Assembly: GCF_003347605.1 (NCBI RefSeq)
Contig: NZ_QDFZ01000001.1
Span: 310,001-374,000, forward strand
DNA from: Chryseobacterium sp. KLBC 52
Lineage (GTDB): Bacteria > Bacteroidota > Bacteroidia > Flavobacteriales > Weeksellaceae
Reading direction: 5' to 3'
Length of the DNA stretch: 64,000 nt
Positions 16,590-25,690 of the stretch are shown here, one piece after another. The notes beneath the pieces are model-generated. The model saw only the letters and a list, made by a program, of their open reading frames with translations. It searched no databases and was not told the origin of the DNA. Made by a program: the position numbers and the translations under genes. Position 1 is the stretch's first letter. Each line of letters opens with the position of its first letter.

Positions 16590-18759
16590 AAAATTGGTTT
16601 TTCTTTCTGAAAATGAAAAACTAATTAACTATATAAATTATAATCGTCCCCGAAATTTTACATATCCCGAAGAAAAAGTTCAAGCAGAAACATTTTTAAA
16701 ACTTGTTTTAGAATATGGATATAAAGCGGAACGTATTAAAATGTATGTACCGGTTAAGGTAGGTTCTAGTGTCATAGAAGCTGATATGGTTGTATATAAT
16801 GATGACGCTTGTGAAGAACCACATATTTTAATAGAATGTAAAAAACCTGAAGTAACTGAACTAGAATTTCTACAAGCTGTAGAACAGGCATACAGCTATG
16901 CTTATGCTATGCCCAATGATGTGAAATTTGTTTGGATTACGTCTTTAGATAAAAATGAATATTTTGAGGTTAACAAAAAAAAATATTCAAGAACTATACT
17001 ACCAGATATTCCTCAGTTTGGTGTAGAAAAGCTTACCAATTATAAATATGTATATGAGGCAGAATCATTAGAAAAAAAGGTAGGCCAACAACGTTTTTTT
17101 AACTTGGAAGTAATACCAGAAGCAGATTTAACACGTAGGTTTAAACAAGCGCATGATGCTCTATGGGGAGGAGGGCAGCTAAATCCTTCAGAAGCATTTG
17201 ATGAGTTAGACAAATTGATATTCTGTAAGATTTGGGATGAAAAAAAAGATAGAACAGCAGGAACTCCATATGACTTTCAAATTATTACTGTTGATGCTAC
17301 AGAAATAAAAAATTATAAAAAATTAGGAGAAGAAGAGTTAAGTACTGCTATTCGAAACGAAGAAAATAAAAGACTTACAGAACGTATAAAAAAACTTTAC
17401 GAACAAGGAAGAAAAAAAGACCCTGAAGTCTTTAAAGATAATATTAGACTTTCTTCTGAAAAAATAAGAACGGTAGTAGGATACTTACAAGATGTCAATA
17501 TCGGTGAAACAGACCTAGATGCAAAAGGAAGAGCCTTCGAAACCTTTATGGGAGCTTTTTTCAGAGGAAATTTTGGACAATATTTTACACCTAGACCAAT
17601 TGTAGAATTTGCAGTTAGTGTATTGCCTATTAAAAATGATTCTTATGTGCTAGATACTTCTTGCGGAAGTGGAGGATTTCTACTATATGCCTTGAATAAA
17701 GTTAGAAAACAAGCCGATGAATTATATATTAATTATAAAACAGATGTAAAGCAAAATCAAAAGCATTATAAATATTGGCACGATTTCGCTGAAAAAAACC
17801 TTTATGGTATTGAGATTAATGAGCAAATTTCTCGTGCTGCCAAAATGAATATGATAATCCATGATGATGGCCATACTAATGTAATTACTTCAGATGGTTT
17901 ATTAAGCCCACAGGATATCGAAAAAAATACTACTAATAAAGGATTTAAATACAATCACTTCGATTTTATTGTTACTAACCCTCCGTTTGGAAGTATTGTA
18001 AGACAGACAGAGAAAGCTTATTTAAAAACATATAATCTTGGAAAGAAAGAAGAAGATTGGTTAGCTGTTTCTGCGAGACCTGAAACAAACAGAGAAAATC
18101 AAAGCACAGAAGTATTATTTATAGAACAATGCTATAATTTTCTTAAAGAGGGAGGATATTTAGCTATTGTAATACCTGATGGTATTTTGACTAATAGTAG
18201 TTTGCAATACGTAAGGGATCACATAGAAGAAATGTTTAGAATAATTGCAGTAGTTTCAATGCCACAAACTGCTTTTTCAGCTACAGGAGCAGGAGTTAAA
18301 AGTTCCGTTTTATTCTTAAAAAAGCATGATTTCAATACAACAAATCGTATTAAAGAATTAAAACAAACATCAAAGGCTGATTTGCTTTCGGAGAGCAATT
18401 ATACAGAAAAAATAAAGCAATACGATAAAGAGAAGAAAGAAGCTATTAAGGCCCTTGAAAAAAAATGTAAAGAAAGCAATCCAACATTAGATAAAAAGGC
18501 TTTAAATGAATTAATAGCAGATGATAAAAAGGAAATTCAGGACATTTTTAATGATAAAGTCAATGACCTGAAAGAAGAGTTACAGGAAGCTTTTTTACAA
18601 CAAAAGCAAAAAAAGATTCCTGACTATCCAATTTTTATGGCAATTGCTGATGATATAGGGTACGATGCAACAGGAAAGAAAACTACCGTGAATGAATTGG
18701 AGTTTATTAGCGAAGAACTTACAAAATTTATTAATGACATCGAAAGCCATTTATTATGA
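16561..18759 (+). CDS. Nuclease-N6-adenine methyltransferase fusion (HsdR_N-HsdM-like)
   Basis: A 732-residue protein. Residues about 30-150 resemble the N-terminal PD-(D/E)xK nuclease domain of type I R subunits: Asp75 in VIEADMVVYND and Glu92-Cys-Lys94 in ILIECKKPE. Residues about 290-640 are an HsdM-type N6-adenine methyltransferase: FTPRPIVEF, SAM motif LDTSCGSGGF (364-373) and catalytic Asn473-Pro-Pro-Phe. A Lys/Glu-rich coiled-coil region follows. Joining cleavage and methylation in one chain with a separate S protein is the design of BcgI-like type IIB/IIG enzymes, not classic type I. The next gene starts in its last codons (4-base overlap). No helicase/translocase is present nearby. 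Confidence 0.85.
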   Translation: MSLINQGIIKKLVFLSENEKLINYINYNRPRNFTYPEEKVQAETFLKLVLEYGYKAERIKMYVPVKVGSSVIEADMVVYNDDACEEPHILIECKKPEVTELEFLQAVEQAYSYAYAMPNDVKFVWITSLDKNEYFEVNKKKYSRTILPDIPQFGVEKLTNYKYVYEAESLEKKVGQQRFFNLEVIPEADLTRRFKQAHDALWGGGQLNPSEAFDELDKLIFCKIWDEKKDRTAGTPYDFQIITVDATEIKNYKKLGEEELSTAIRNEENKRLTERIKKLYEQGRKKDPEVFKDNIRLSSEKIRTVVGYLQDVNIGETDLDAKGRAFETFMGAFFRGNFGQYFTPRPIVEFAVSVLPIKNDSYVLDTSCGSGGFLLYALNKVRKQADELYINYKTDVKQNQKHYKYWHDFAEKNLYGIEINEQISRAAKMNMIIHDDGHTNVITSDGLLSPQDIEKNTTNKGFKYNHFDFIVTNPPFGSIVRQTEKAYLKTYNLGKKEEDWLAVSARPETNRENQSTEVLFIEQCYNFLKEGGYLAIVIPDGILTNSSLQYVRDHIEEMFRIIAVVSMPQTAFSATGAGVKSSVLFLKKHDFNTTNRIKELKQTSKADLLSESNYTEKIKQYDKEKKEAIKALEKKCKESNPTLDKKALNELIADDKKEIQDIFNDKVNDLKEELQEAFLQQKQKKIPDYPIFMAIADDIGYDATGKKTTVNELEFISEELTKFINDIESHLL

Positions 18760-20327
18760 TAATCAGAGGGATATTAGATAAATCATTAAGTAAACAAACT
18801 TGTATAAGAGGTTTTGCAAGAATTAAAGAGCTAGCAAGGATTTCTAAAGCTAATCCTGAATATCAGAGAGAGCTTATTGATAAACAAAAAAAAGTAATTT
18901 CTAATTTTCTTACCGAAGAAACGTATTTGTTTTTTCCTGAAGTGATTTTGAGCTTGAAGTTGAAATATGACTTTACGAGTACTGGAGCTAAAAAAGATGC
19001 TCCATTAACGCTTATTGAAGCAAATAAGAGTTTTAAATCAAATGTAAATAGTCTCAATATTAGAGTTGTAGAAAGAAAGAATTCTAAAGTTTTTGATGTA
19101 GGAGGAAGAGATGAAGTAAAGATCGTTGAACTAGAGATTGAAGATGGTGAATTACTAAAACTGATTAAAGAAAATAAACACCCTTTTCATCGTATAGATG
19201 GGAATCACCGATTAAGTGCTGCGGAGCAAATTGATGATGATAGAATTCAAACAATGGATGTACCATTTTGCATTGTATTATTTGAAGAAACTACTACTAA
19301 TGAATTTAATCCCATTACTGAATTACTCGAGAAGAAAACCAGTAATACTTATGAGAAATTTGAGCGTGTTGTTTTCTATAATATCAATTCTAAAACAATT
19401 CCTTTGACACTTGAGCAGAATTTAAAAGGAATTATTGGAGAAACTGAATATTTTGGAGATGATGAAATAGCAAAAATATTTCAATATGATGGTAAAGATG
19501 TTGGGGTTAATGCTAGGAAATTGGGGCTAAAAATAAGAAGTGAAGATTTCCAATCTATTAAAACTAATCTTGAAAATTACAAATGGTCCCTATCCCTAAA
19601 CATTTTTAGGCTTTATAATAAGTTTAAAAAGGTGAGAAAATCCAAAGATATTATAGATATTGTATATGAAGCTTTGCAGGCTGTAAATACGCTATATCGT
19701 GATGATGAATTACTTAAAGCAAATAAAAATATTGAAATACTTTTAGCCTTTCTATTTTATAAAGCTTTTGAGGATAAAACAACATTTAACATTTTCTATC
19801 ATTGGATAATTAATAATCACTTATTTGAGGCAGAGGAAACAAAAGCTGAGAGTATCATAAGAATTTTCAATCAAATAAAGGAAAAAGAAATAAAAGTATT
19901 TGTTGCAATGCCATATTTTTCTTCTGCGATTGTAAAATCTCACAATGAAATTTATAAAAGTGTTATTGACGAAATTAAAGACAAATATGGTATAAATATA
20001 ACTTTACATCCAATTATGACTTATAAGGGAGAGTCTGTTAATATTGTAAATGATATTTTTGAGAAAATCAAAGGATGCCATATTTTTATTGCCAACATAA
20101 CAGGTAACAATGCTAATGTCACCTATGAGATGGGATGGGCAAGGGCTTTAAATATACCGGTGATTATTACTAAGGAAGAAAAAGCAGAGGAGCCCAAATC
20201 GGATTATAAACTAGATTTTTATTTCACCTATCAAAAAGATGCTCATACAACTTTAAAAGAAGAAATAGGTAGACACATTAAAACTATTTTAATAGAAAGA
20301 TATAAATTCAAAATACCGAACGAATAA
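18756..20327 (+). CDS. DGQHR/DndB-like protein fused to a deoxyribosyltransferase/TIR-like domain
   Basis: A 523-residue two-part protein. The N-terminal part (about 1-375) belongs to the ParB/DGQHR-like group: FHRIDGNHRLSAAEQ with Asp148-Gly-Asn-His-Arg152, preceded by AYRISKANPEYQR-like residues near 25-40. The C-terminal part (about 379-523) has the pattern of nucleoside 2-deoxyribosyltransferase-like/TIR-like domains: VFVAMPYF, the later GCHIFIANITGNNANVTYEMGWA and ALNIPVIIT. Such C-terminal domains in immune proteins bind or cleave nucleotides such as NAD. It is coupled to the methylase gene by a 4-base overlap and followed 1 base later by hsdS. The combination is not one I know; its activity is inference. 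Confidence 0.72.
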   Translation: MIIRGILDKSLSKQTCIRGFARIKELARISKANPEYQRELIDKQKKVISNFLTEETYLFFPEVILSLKLKYDFTSTGAKKDAPLTLIEANKSFKSNVNSLNIRVVERKNSKVFDVGGRDEVKIVELEIEDGELLKLIKENKHPFHRIDGNHRLSAAEQIDDDRIQTMDVPFCIVLFEETTTNEFNPITELLEKKTSNTYEKFERVVFYNINSKTIPLTLEQNLKGIIGETEYFGDDEIAKIFQYDGKDVGVNARKLGLKIRSEDFQSIKTNLENYKWSLSLNIFRLYNKFKKVRKSKDIIDIVYEALQAVNTLYRDDELLKANKNIEILLAFLFYKAFEDKTTFNIFYHWIINNHLFEAEETKAESIIRIFNQIKEKEIKVFVAMPYFSSAIVKSHNEIYKSVIDEIKDKYGINITLHPIMTYKGESVNIVNDIFEKIKGCHIFIANITGNNANVTYEMGWARALNIPVIITKEEKAEEPKSDYKLDFYFTYQKDAHTTLKEEIGRHIKTILIERYKFKIPNE

Positions 20328-20328
20328 A

Positions 20329-21828
20329 ATGTATATTATACCTCAAAATATTGATCCTAATAAAATATTTATTACAAACCGTTCCAATTTGGAAGGAAGG
20401 TTGGATTCGGCTTACTACAAAAATGAATTTCAAATTATAGAAAATAGATTTAATAATTGTGAATATGAAGTAGTTCCGTTTAAAAAACTAATTAGGGCAA
20501 TTATTAATGGATTTGATTTCAGAAATTATAGTGATGATGGCATACCATATATAAAAGTAGCAAATGTAAAGCAAGGTAGTTTTGACTTTTCTAAACTTCA
20601 ATATATAAATTTTAATCTGGATGATCTTTCGAAAAATATACAGTTAAAAAAAGGTAATTTACTTTTAACAAGAAAAGGGACATTTGGAAATGCATTGTCA
20701 TTAAAATCCGATTATAATTATATAATTAGTTCAGAAATTTTTTATATTATTCTTAATCAAGGATTAATAATTTCCAAATATTTAGAGATATTTCTAAATT
20801 CAAATGTAGGTCAAAAACAACTTTTAAGACATTCAATTGGTGCCATTATGGGAAGTTTATCACAAGATGCTATTAAATCTTTAAAAATTCCGTTGCCTCC
20901 TATAGATGTACAACAAGAAATTATCAGTAGTTATGAATCTGCATATAAGCAAAAAGAGAAAAAGGAGTCTGAAGCAAAAGAATTATTAAAAAAAATTGAT
21001 CTTTATTTATTAAATGATTTAGGAATTACTTTACCTGAAAAAGATAATACCTTAAAAAATAGAGTTTTCATAACACAATTAAAAGAAGTTACAGGGGGGC
21101 GATTTGATCCAAAATTGTATGATAAAACTACAATAAGTTTAAAACAAGCAATTAAGGACATAGATTTGGAAAAATTCAAAGTCGAAAAACTTAGGACTTT
21201 TATAGTTCAAAGTTTTGCGGGTGATTGGGGAATTGAAGATAATGAAGAAAACTATTCTCAAGAATATGAAAAGTGTTTAGTTATCAGAGCTACAGAATTT
21301 GATAATAACTTTAATCTTAATCTTGATAACTCAAGAGTTAAATTCAGACTTATTAAAAAAGATAAAATATCAAAAATTGATATTCAAGAAAATGATCTGT
21401 TGATTGAGAAGTCAGGAGGTAGTCCAGATCAACCTGTAGGTAGAATTGCTATTTTGACAAAAGATATATTGGATAAAAATAAAATTTGCTATAGTAATTT
21501 TATACATAAGATTAGAATCAATAGTAGTATTCTAAATCCAGAATATTTATTTTGTTATTTAAAAACAATACATAACATAAAGCTTACTGAGTCAATGCAA
21601 AGTCAGACAAATGGAATTAGAAATTTGATTATGCAAAATTATTTCAATCAAGATATTGTAGTACCTATTTTACCAAATGGAGATTTTGATTTAGAAAAGC
21701 AATATGAAATTGCTAATCATATTCAAGGTTTAAGAGCCAAAGCAATGTTGTTACAAAAAGAAGCCCAAAATATTCTAGACAATGCCAAAAAGCAAGTTGA
21801 ACAAATGATATTCGGAAATGTCTCTTAA
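20329..21828 (+). CDS. Specificity subunit HsdS-like, two target-recognition domains
   Basis: A 499-residue DNA-recognition subunit. TRD1 (about 1-200, with GIPYIKVANVKQGSFDF and LPPIDVQQEIISSYESAYKQKEK as the helical spacer) and TRD2 (about 245-470, GGRFDPKLYD, LVIRATEFD, KSGGSPDQPVGR) are followed by a second coiled-coil spacer (LRAKAMLLQKEAQNILDNAK). It would direct the nuclease-methylase to a bipartite site; the site cannot be read from sequence. It begins 1 base after the preceding stop. Confidence 0.88.
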   Translation: MYIIPQNIDPNKIFITNRSNLEGRLDSAYYKNEFQIIENRFNNCEYEVVPFKKLIRAIINGFDFRNYSDDGIPYIKVANVKQGSFDFSKLQYINFNLDDLSKNIQLKKGNLLLTRKGTFGNALSLKSDYNYIISSEIFYIILNQGLIISKYLEIFLNSNVGQKQLLRHSIGAIMGSLSQDAIKSLKIPLPPIDVQQEIISSYESAYKQKEKKESEAKELLKKIDLYLLNDLGITLPEKDNTLKNRVFITQLKEVTGGRFDPKLYDKTTISLKQAIKDIDLEKFKVEKLRTFIVQSFAGDWGIEDNEENYSQEYEKCLVIRATEFDNNFNLNLDNSRVKFRLIKKDKISKIDIQENDLLIEKSGGSPDQPVGRIAILTKDILDKNKICYSNFIHKIRINSSILNPEYLFCYLKTIHNIKLTESMQSQTNGIRNLIMQNYFNQDIVVPILPNGDFDLEKQYEIANHIQGLRAKAMLLQKEAQNILDNAKKQVEQMIFGNVS

Positions 21829-21847
21829 TACCCTAAGTTAAATTTTT

Positions 21848-22756
21848 ATGCAACTTTTTAAAAATAACCAACAAGTTTTTTCAATTCTTAAAGAAATTCC
21901 TTTTAGATTGGAAAAAGACATTCAAAATTTTTTTGAATCTAATTTACAAACTTTAAGCAATTTGAAATTTATAAAGTCTGAGTTTACTATAAAAGCAAAC
22001 AGAATTGATACTTTGGCTTATGATAGTGAAAACAATTCTTTTGTGATTATCGAATATAAAAAAGACAGACACTTTTCTGTAGTTGACCAAGGAGTTTCAT
22101 ATTTAAATTTAATGCTGGAATACAAAGCAGATTTCATTGTTGAGTATAATGAAAGCCAAAATGAAACTATTAAACGTGCAGATATTGATTGGTCACAGTC
22201 TAAGGTTGTTTTTGTATCTCCTGCTTTTACTGACTTTCAAAAGCAAGCTTCGAACTTTAAGGACTTACCAATAGAGCTTTGGGAAATTAAGCAGTATGAA
22301 AATGATATTATATTGATTAATCCTATAAAAAAATCTAAAGCTGCACCTAATATAAGAGAGGTAAAATCAGAACAAGACTCTGTTATAAATAAAGTAACTA
22401 AACAAGTCACTGTATATACTGAAGAGCTATACCTTTCGGGTAAAAATGATTCTGTAATTGAGCTGTATGAAAGCTATAAACAAGCAATTTTAAATTTATC
22501 TTCTGAGTTAGAGGTACATCCTAAGAAATGGTATATTGCATTTAAAACAAAAACAAATGTGATTGATATAGAAGTACAAGCCAATTCATTGAAGATGTGG
22601 ATTAATCTCAAAAAAGGACAACTTGATGATCCTAAAAATATCATGAGAGATGTTTCCGATCTTAAAGGTCATAATGGAAATGGAGACTATGAAATAATTG
22701 TTAAGGATACAGAAAATCTAGAATATATTATGAGTCTTATAAAGCAAGCTCTCTAA
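21848..22756 (+). CDS. PD-(D/E)xK nuclease-like protein with C-terminal DUF5655
   Basis: A 302-residue protein. The N-terminal half shows a nuclease-like core: NRIDTLAYD (Asp54), SFVIIEYKK (Glu69-Tyr-Lys71) and a downstream Gln81 in VVDQGVSYLNLML. The C-terminal part (about 185-302) matches DUF5655, with KKWYIAFKTKTNVIDIEVQ and DLKGHNGNGDYEI. It is the last gene of the modification operon, 19 bases after hsdS and ahead of a terminator. It may cut DNA as a second nuclease or help the complex; the role is inferred from motif and position. Confidence 0.72.
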   Translation: MQLFKNNQQVFSILKEIPFRLEKDIQNFFESNLQTLSNLKFIKSEFTIKANRIDTLAYDSENNSFVIIEYKKDRHFSVVDQGVSYLNLMLEYKADFIVEYNESQNETIKRADIDWSQSKVVFVSPAFTDFQKQASNFKDLPIELWEIKQYENDIILINPIKKSKAAPNIREVKSEQDSVINKVTKQVTVYTEELYLSGKNDSVIELYESYKQAILNLSSELEVHPKKWYIAFKTKTNVIDIEVQANSLKMWINLKKGQLDDPKNIMRDVSDLKGHNGNGDYEIIVKDTENLEYIMSLIKQAL

Positions 22757-22768
22757 ATTCAATAATTA

Positions 22769-22805
22769 AAAAGGGTCTGATATTTTAATATACAGATCTT
22801 TTTTA
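22769..22805 (+). terminator. Terminator of the modification operon
   Basis: An imperfect hairpin GGTCTGATATT with AATATACAGATC is followed by a run of T residues beginning at 22799. It lies 13 bases after the DUF5655 gene. Confidence 0.6.
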
Positions 22806-22892
22806 TATCGAGATTTATATGATAACCGGATAGATATTTTGAAAATAAGCTATTGATTGAAGTTTACAACTAATGACTTTTATTCTATCATT

Positions 22893-25688
22893 CTAATTCC
22901 CAAACTTCTTCACCCTAATCACCTTCTCCCTCACCTTAATCACAAAAGGTTCCAGTTGTACTATTTTCCCAGCTTCCACTTTGAAAGTATCAGTAGAGCG
23001 TTCGCAATAGGTATTGGACGGCAGAGAGTTTTTGTTCAATTCAATCCTGTAATTTCCGGAGGGCAGGAAAGAGGCAAATTCACCGTTGTCGTCGGTGATG
23101 ATGTGATGTACTAACTGTTCGTTTCGGTAAATATTGAAGAGTACCCCTCCGACTTTGGGCGTGAAATCTACTGCTGTTTTGGTGTCAAAATCATAGGTTA
23201 TTTTTCCCTGGGTCGTTCCGTTTTGATGAAGAGGGATCTCAAAAGAGTAGTGGTGTTTGTCTACCGTAAATTCGGTTTCATCATAATACCAGCCTTGCTG
23301 GATCACCTGTTTCAGGGCATACTTTCCGTAAGGGATAGAACGGTAGCTGATAGAACCTGACGGGTCGGTCTTAAATGAAATATTGTTGAGCATAATGAGG
23401 TAGCCTGCCGCTTCTTTATCGCCCTCATCATAGATATTGTTTTCGTTCAGGTCATAATAAACAAACGCTTTGATATCACCTTTTTTACCCGGATCCAGGG
23501 TACTGTTTCTAAGGTTGACGGTCACACCGGCTTCAACGGTCAACAGATTATTGGTGAAACTTCCTGCAGTATAACTGAAGTAGGAAGAGTTCAGGTACAG
23601 GGCATACTTTTCCCTTGAATACTTCAGGTTCATAAAACCGGAAGGCGATTTTCCGTACAGAACATCATCCGTATAAGAAACCCCTGAGGTGACATTCAGC
23701 TGACGGTTGAAGAAATTTTTATTCACAAAAGCAGAAAGGGAAAGCTTTTTGTAAGGAGTGCTTTGATTCATCATTTTTGAAAAAGCATATTCGGAAAGGA
23801 AATAACTTCCATGCTGATAGATCCCGTTCACGGTAAGCCATTTGTAGCTGTAAGTTCCGCTTGCTTTCATCTGAAACTGTTGTTTGTCGTTATCCGGATA
23901 TTGAACCAATCCTGTTTCCAGGCTTAAGATGGAGGAGTGTTGCTTATCAGGGCTCAGCCAGGTAAGGTATTCCGTAAAACGCTGGGCTTTCAGCTGTTTT
24001 GTGTTCTCATAAGGTTGGGCATTGAAAAAATTATTATAAGAATTGGAGTTTTCTTCCTGGTACTGATAGCCAAGTCCCATCCCGAAATTCCCTTTTTTAG
24101 GGAAATTGATTCCTGTATCCAGTCTTAGATTGCTCGAATTCAGGGTGTTGTCGTAAAAGTAGAACTTAGGCGAAAAATGGGAAGCCACAATGTTGGCATA
24201 CACATAATGGTCTTTGAAAATCATGGTAGAGAAATTCTGCTGAATCTGTAAAATTCCTCTTCTGTTTCCGGGATAATAATCTGTGCTGTAGAAATAATTT
24301 CCGTTCAGATTGACCTTTTTGATCATTCCGGAATATTGTGATTCCAAAGCGAGGGAAGGTTTTGCAGGCTGGTTGTTTTCATAGAAACTTAGTCCGCCAT
24401 ACACCTTGGTGTTGGTTCTCCAGTCTTTGCCGAAAGCATACTGAAGATCTGTTCCCGCTACATGATGTCTGGCTTTTTCGTAAGGATCATCCCTGAAAAT
24501 ATAGGTTCCGGAGATATTGCGGGAAGCGTTTTGAGCCCCAAGGGTTCCTCTGGTGTAAAATCCATAACCATATTTCAGAAAAGAATTTCTTTCGATCAGG
24601 CTGTAGGTCTGGTCTACAAAACCTGCTTCAATTTTTTTGTCTTTATCAGGAGAAGTGTAGGAATATTCCAGCCCTCTTCCGAATAGAGAAAGTTCCAGTA
24701 ATTTATTGATGTTTCCGATGGTGAATTCATTGTTTTCCCTGTGATAGGTCAGATAGGTATTGTTGACAATAGGATCGCTCTGATTCGTCATGGTATAGAT
24801 ATTTCCCCGGATGAAAATATATCCTGACGGAAGGTTGAAACCTCCGGAACCTACCAATTGATACATGTCCAGGTTTTCTCCGGCATGTCTGTAACTTGCT
24901 GTGATGGTATTCCTGGTAAAGTTGGAAAAAGCAGTGGATTCCAAATCCTCATAACGCTGTACCGAAGAAACATTTTGCACAGATACCGTAGTGTTGCCGA
25001 ATATCTCTCTGTCCGGCTCTCTGAAACCTGCGATATTAACGGAAATCTGAGAACTGCGGGATCTGATTCGGGAAGGCAGAAAACGGAACACAAAGACTGA
25101 ATCTTTCTGCACGCCAATACTTCCTGTTTTCTCTATAAAAGCATTTCCCTGCTCAGCTTCAGGAATTTTAAAGACAACCGTTACATGCTGCTTTCTGTTC
25201 CCAAGATTGGAAACCCTTGCCCTTACTTCTACTGAATCGGTAGCCTTATTCACATAAATAAGTGGGTTTTCTGCCGTGATGCGCATGGCATTATTTTCAG
25301 TAACGATGTAAGGTATTTCTTTTTCCGCCATTGTTTTATTCTGCTGGTCCGAAAGACGGAAACCCAGACGGGATTCTCCTGAAACGGCATTATTGCTGAC
25401 CACGATCTTTACCGGAATGAAAAGATGCTCTCCGGATTTCATTTCGGCCTGAAGACTGTTTCCTGAAATATTTCTGAAACCTTGAGGAATGGTAATGTTG
25501 ACCTTTCCTTTGAAATCATTGGTGCTTTGATTGTCAAGGACGATGATCAGATCCAGTATCCCTGTTTTATCTGTTCTGGATTCATTACGGATATCAAGAC
25601 TTATCCCGGAACTGCTTTGTGCCGGAATCCATATCTGAAACGAAATCAAAAAAATGAAAAAGATTTTTTTGAACAGGTCTTGAAGCAT
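22893..25688 (-). CDS. Usher-like outer-membrane protein with C-terminal SdrD_B-like domains
   Basis: A 931-residue protein with an N-terminal hydrophobic signal (to about residue 24, WIPAQ). Two Ig/NEW-like beta domains follow (about 30-250), then a long region of alternating aromatic and polar residues typical of an outer-membrane beta barrel (about 270-720). Near residue 735 is a SdrD_B-like Ig domain (GDIKAFVYYDLNENN, EGDKEAAGY, then TDPSGSISYRSI), and another regulatory-like beta domain follows at about 840-900 (TDDNGEFASFLPSGNYRIE). Ushers of the TcfC/class 5 group have similar C-terminal beta domains. It starts 2 bases after the subunit gene and 1 kb after a PapD-like chaperone, and an usher role fits this neighbourhood. 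No Pfam usher motif could be verified by eye. Confidence 0.65.
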   Translation of the reverse strand: MLQDLFKKIFFIFLISFQIWIPAQSSSGISLDIRNESRTDKTGILDLIIVLDNQSTNDFKGKVNITIPQGFRNISGNSLQAEMKSGEHLFIPVKIVVSNNAVSGESRLGFRLSDQQNKTMAEKEIPYIVTENNAMRITAENPLIYVNKATDSVEVRARVSNLGNRKQHVTVVFKIPEAEQGNAFIEKTGSIGVQKDSVFVFRFLPSRIRSRSSQISVNIAGFREPDREIFGNTTVSVQNVSSVQRYEDLESTAFSNFTRNTITASYRHAGENLDMYQLVGSGGFNLPSGYIFIRGNIYTMTNQSDPIVNNTYLTYHRENNEFTIGNINKLLELSLFGRGLEYSYTSPDKDKKIEAGFVDQTYSLIERNSFLKYGYGFYTRGTLGAQNASRNISGTYIFRDDPYEKARHHVAGTDLQYAFGKDWRTNTKVYGGLSFYENNQPAKPSLALESQYSGMIKKVNLNGNYFYSTDYYPGNRRGILQIQQNFSTMIFKDHYVYANIVASHFSPKFYFYDNTLNSSNLRLDTGINFPKKGNFGMGLGYQYQEENSNSYNNFFNAQPYENTKQLKAQRFTEYLTWLSPDKQHSSILSLETGLVQYPDNDKQQFQMKASGTYSYKWLTVNGIYQHGSYFLSEYAFSKMMNQSTPYKKLSLSAFVNKNFFNRQLNVTSGVSYTDDVLYGKSPSGFMNLKYSREKYALYLNSSYFSYTAGSFTNNLLTVEAGVTVNLRNSTLDPGKKGDIKAFVYYDLNENNIYDEGDKEAAGYLIMLNNISFKTDPSGSISYRSIPYGKYALKQVIQQGWYYDETEFTVDKHHYSFEIPLHQNGTTQGKITYDFDTKTAVDFTPKVGGVLFNIYRNEQLVHHIITDDNGEFASFLPSGNYRIELNKNSLPSNTYCERSTDTFKVEAGKIVQLEPFVIKVREKVIRVKKFGN

Positions 25689-25690
25689 GG

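Noticed and set aside
18756..20327. A complete DNA phosphorothioation (Dnd) locus suggested by the DndB-like motif.
   Set aside because: There are no DndA, DndC, DndD or DndE genes nearby; only the DGQHR-like domain is shared.
16561..22756. A normal type I R-M, BREX or DISARM system.
   Set aside because: No HsdR translocase, no PglX/PglZ/BrxC and no DrmA/DrmB proteins are present; the methylase carries its own nuclease domain.
14917..22837. A 14-base word AACCGGATAGATAT occurs at 14917-14930 and, in the same orientation, at 22824-22837, flanking the modification island like attachment sites.
   Set aside because: A 14-base exact match between two places in 64 kb of AT-rich DNA is expected several times by chance, and there is no integrase or tRNA next to either copy.
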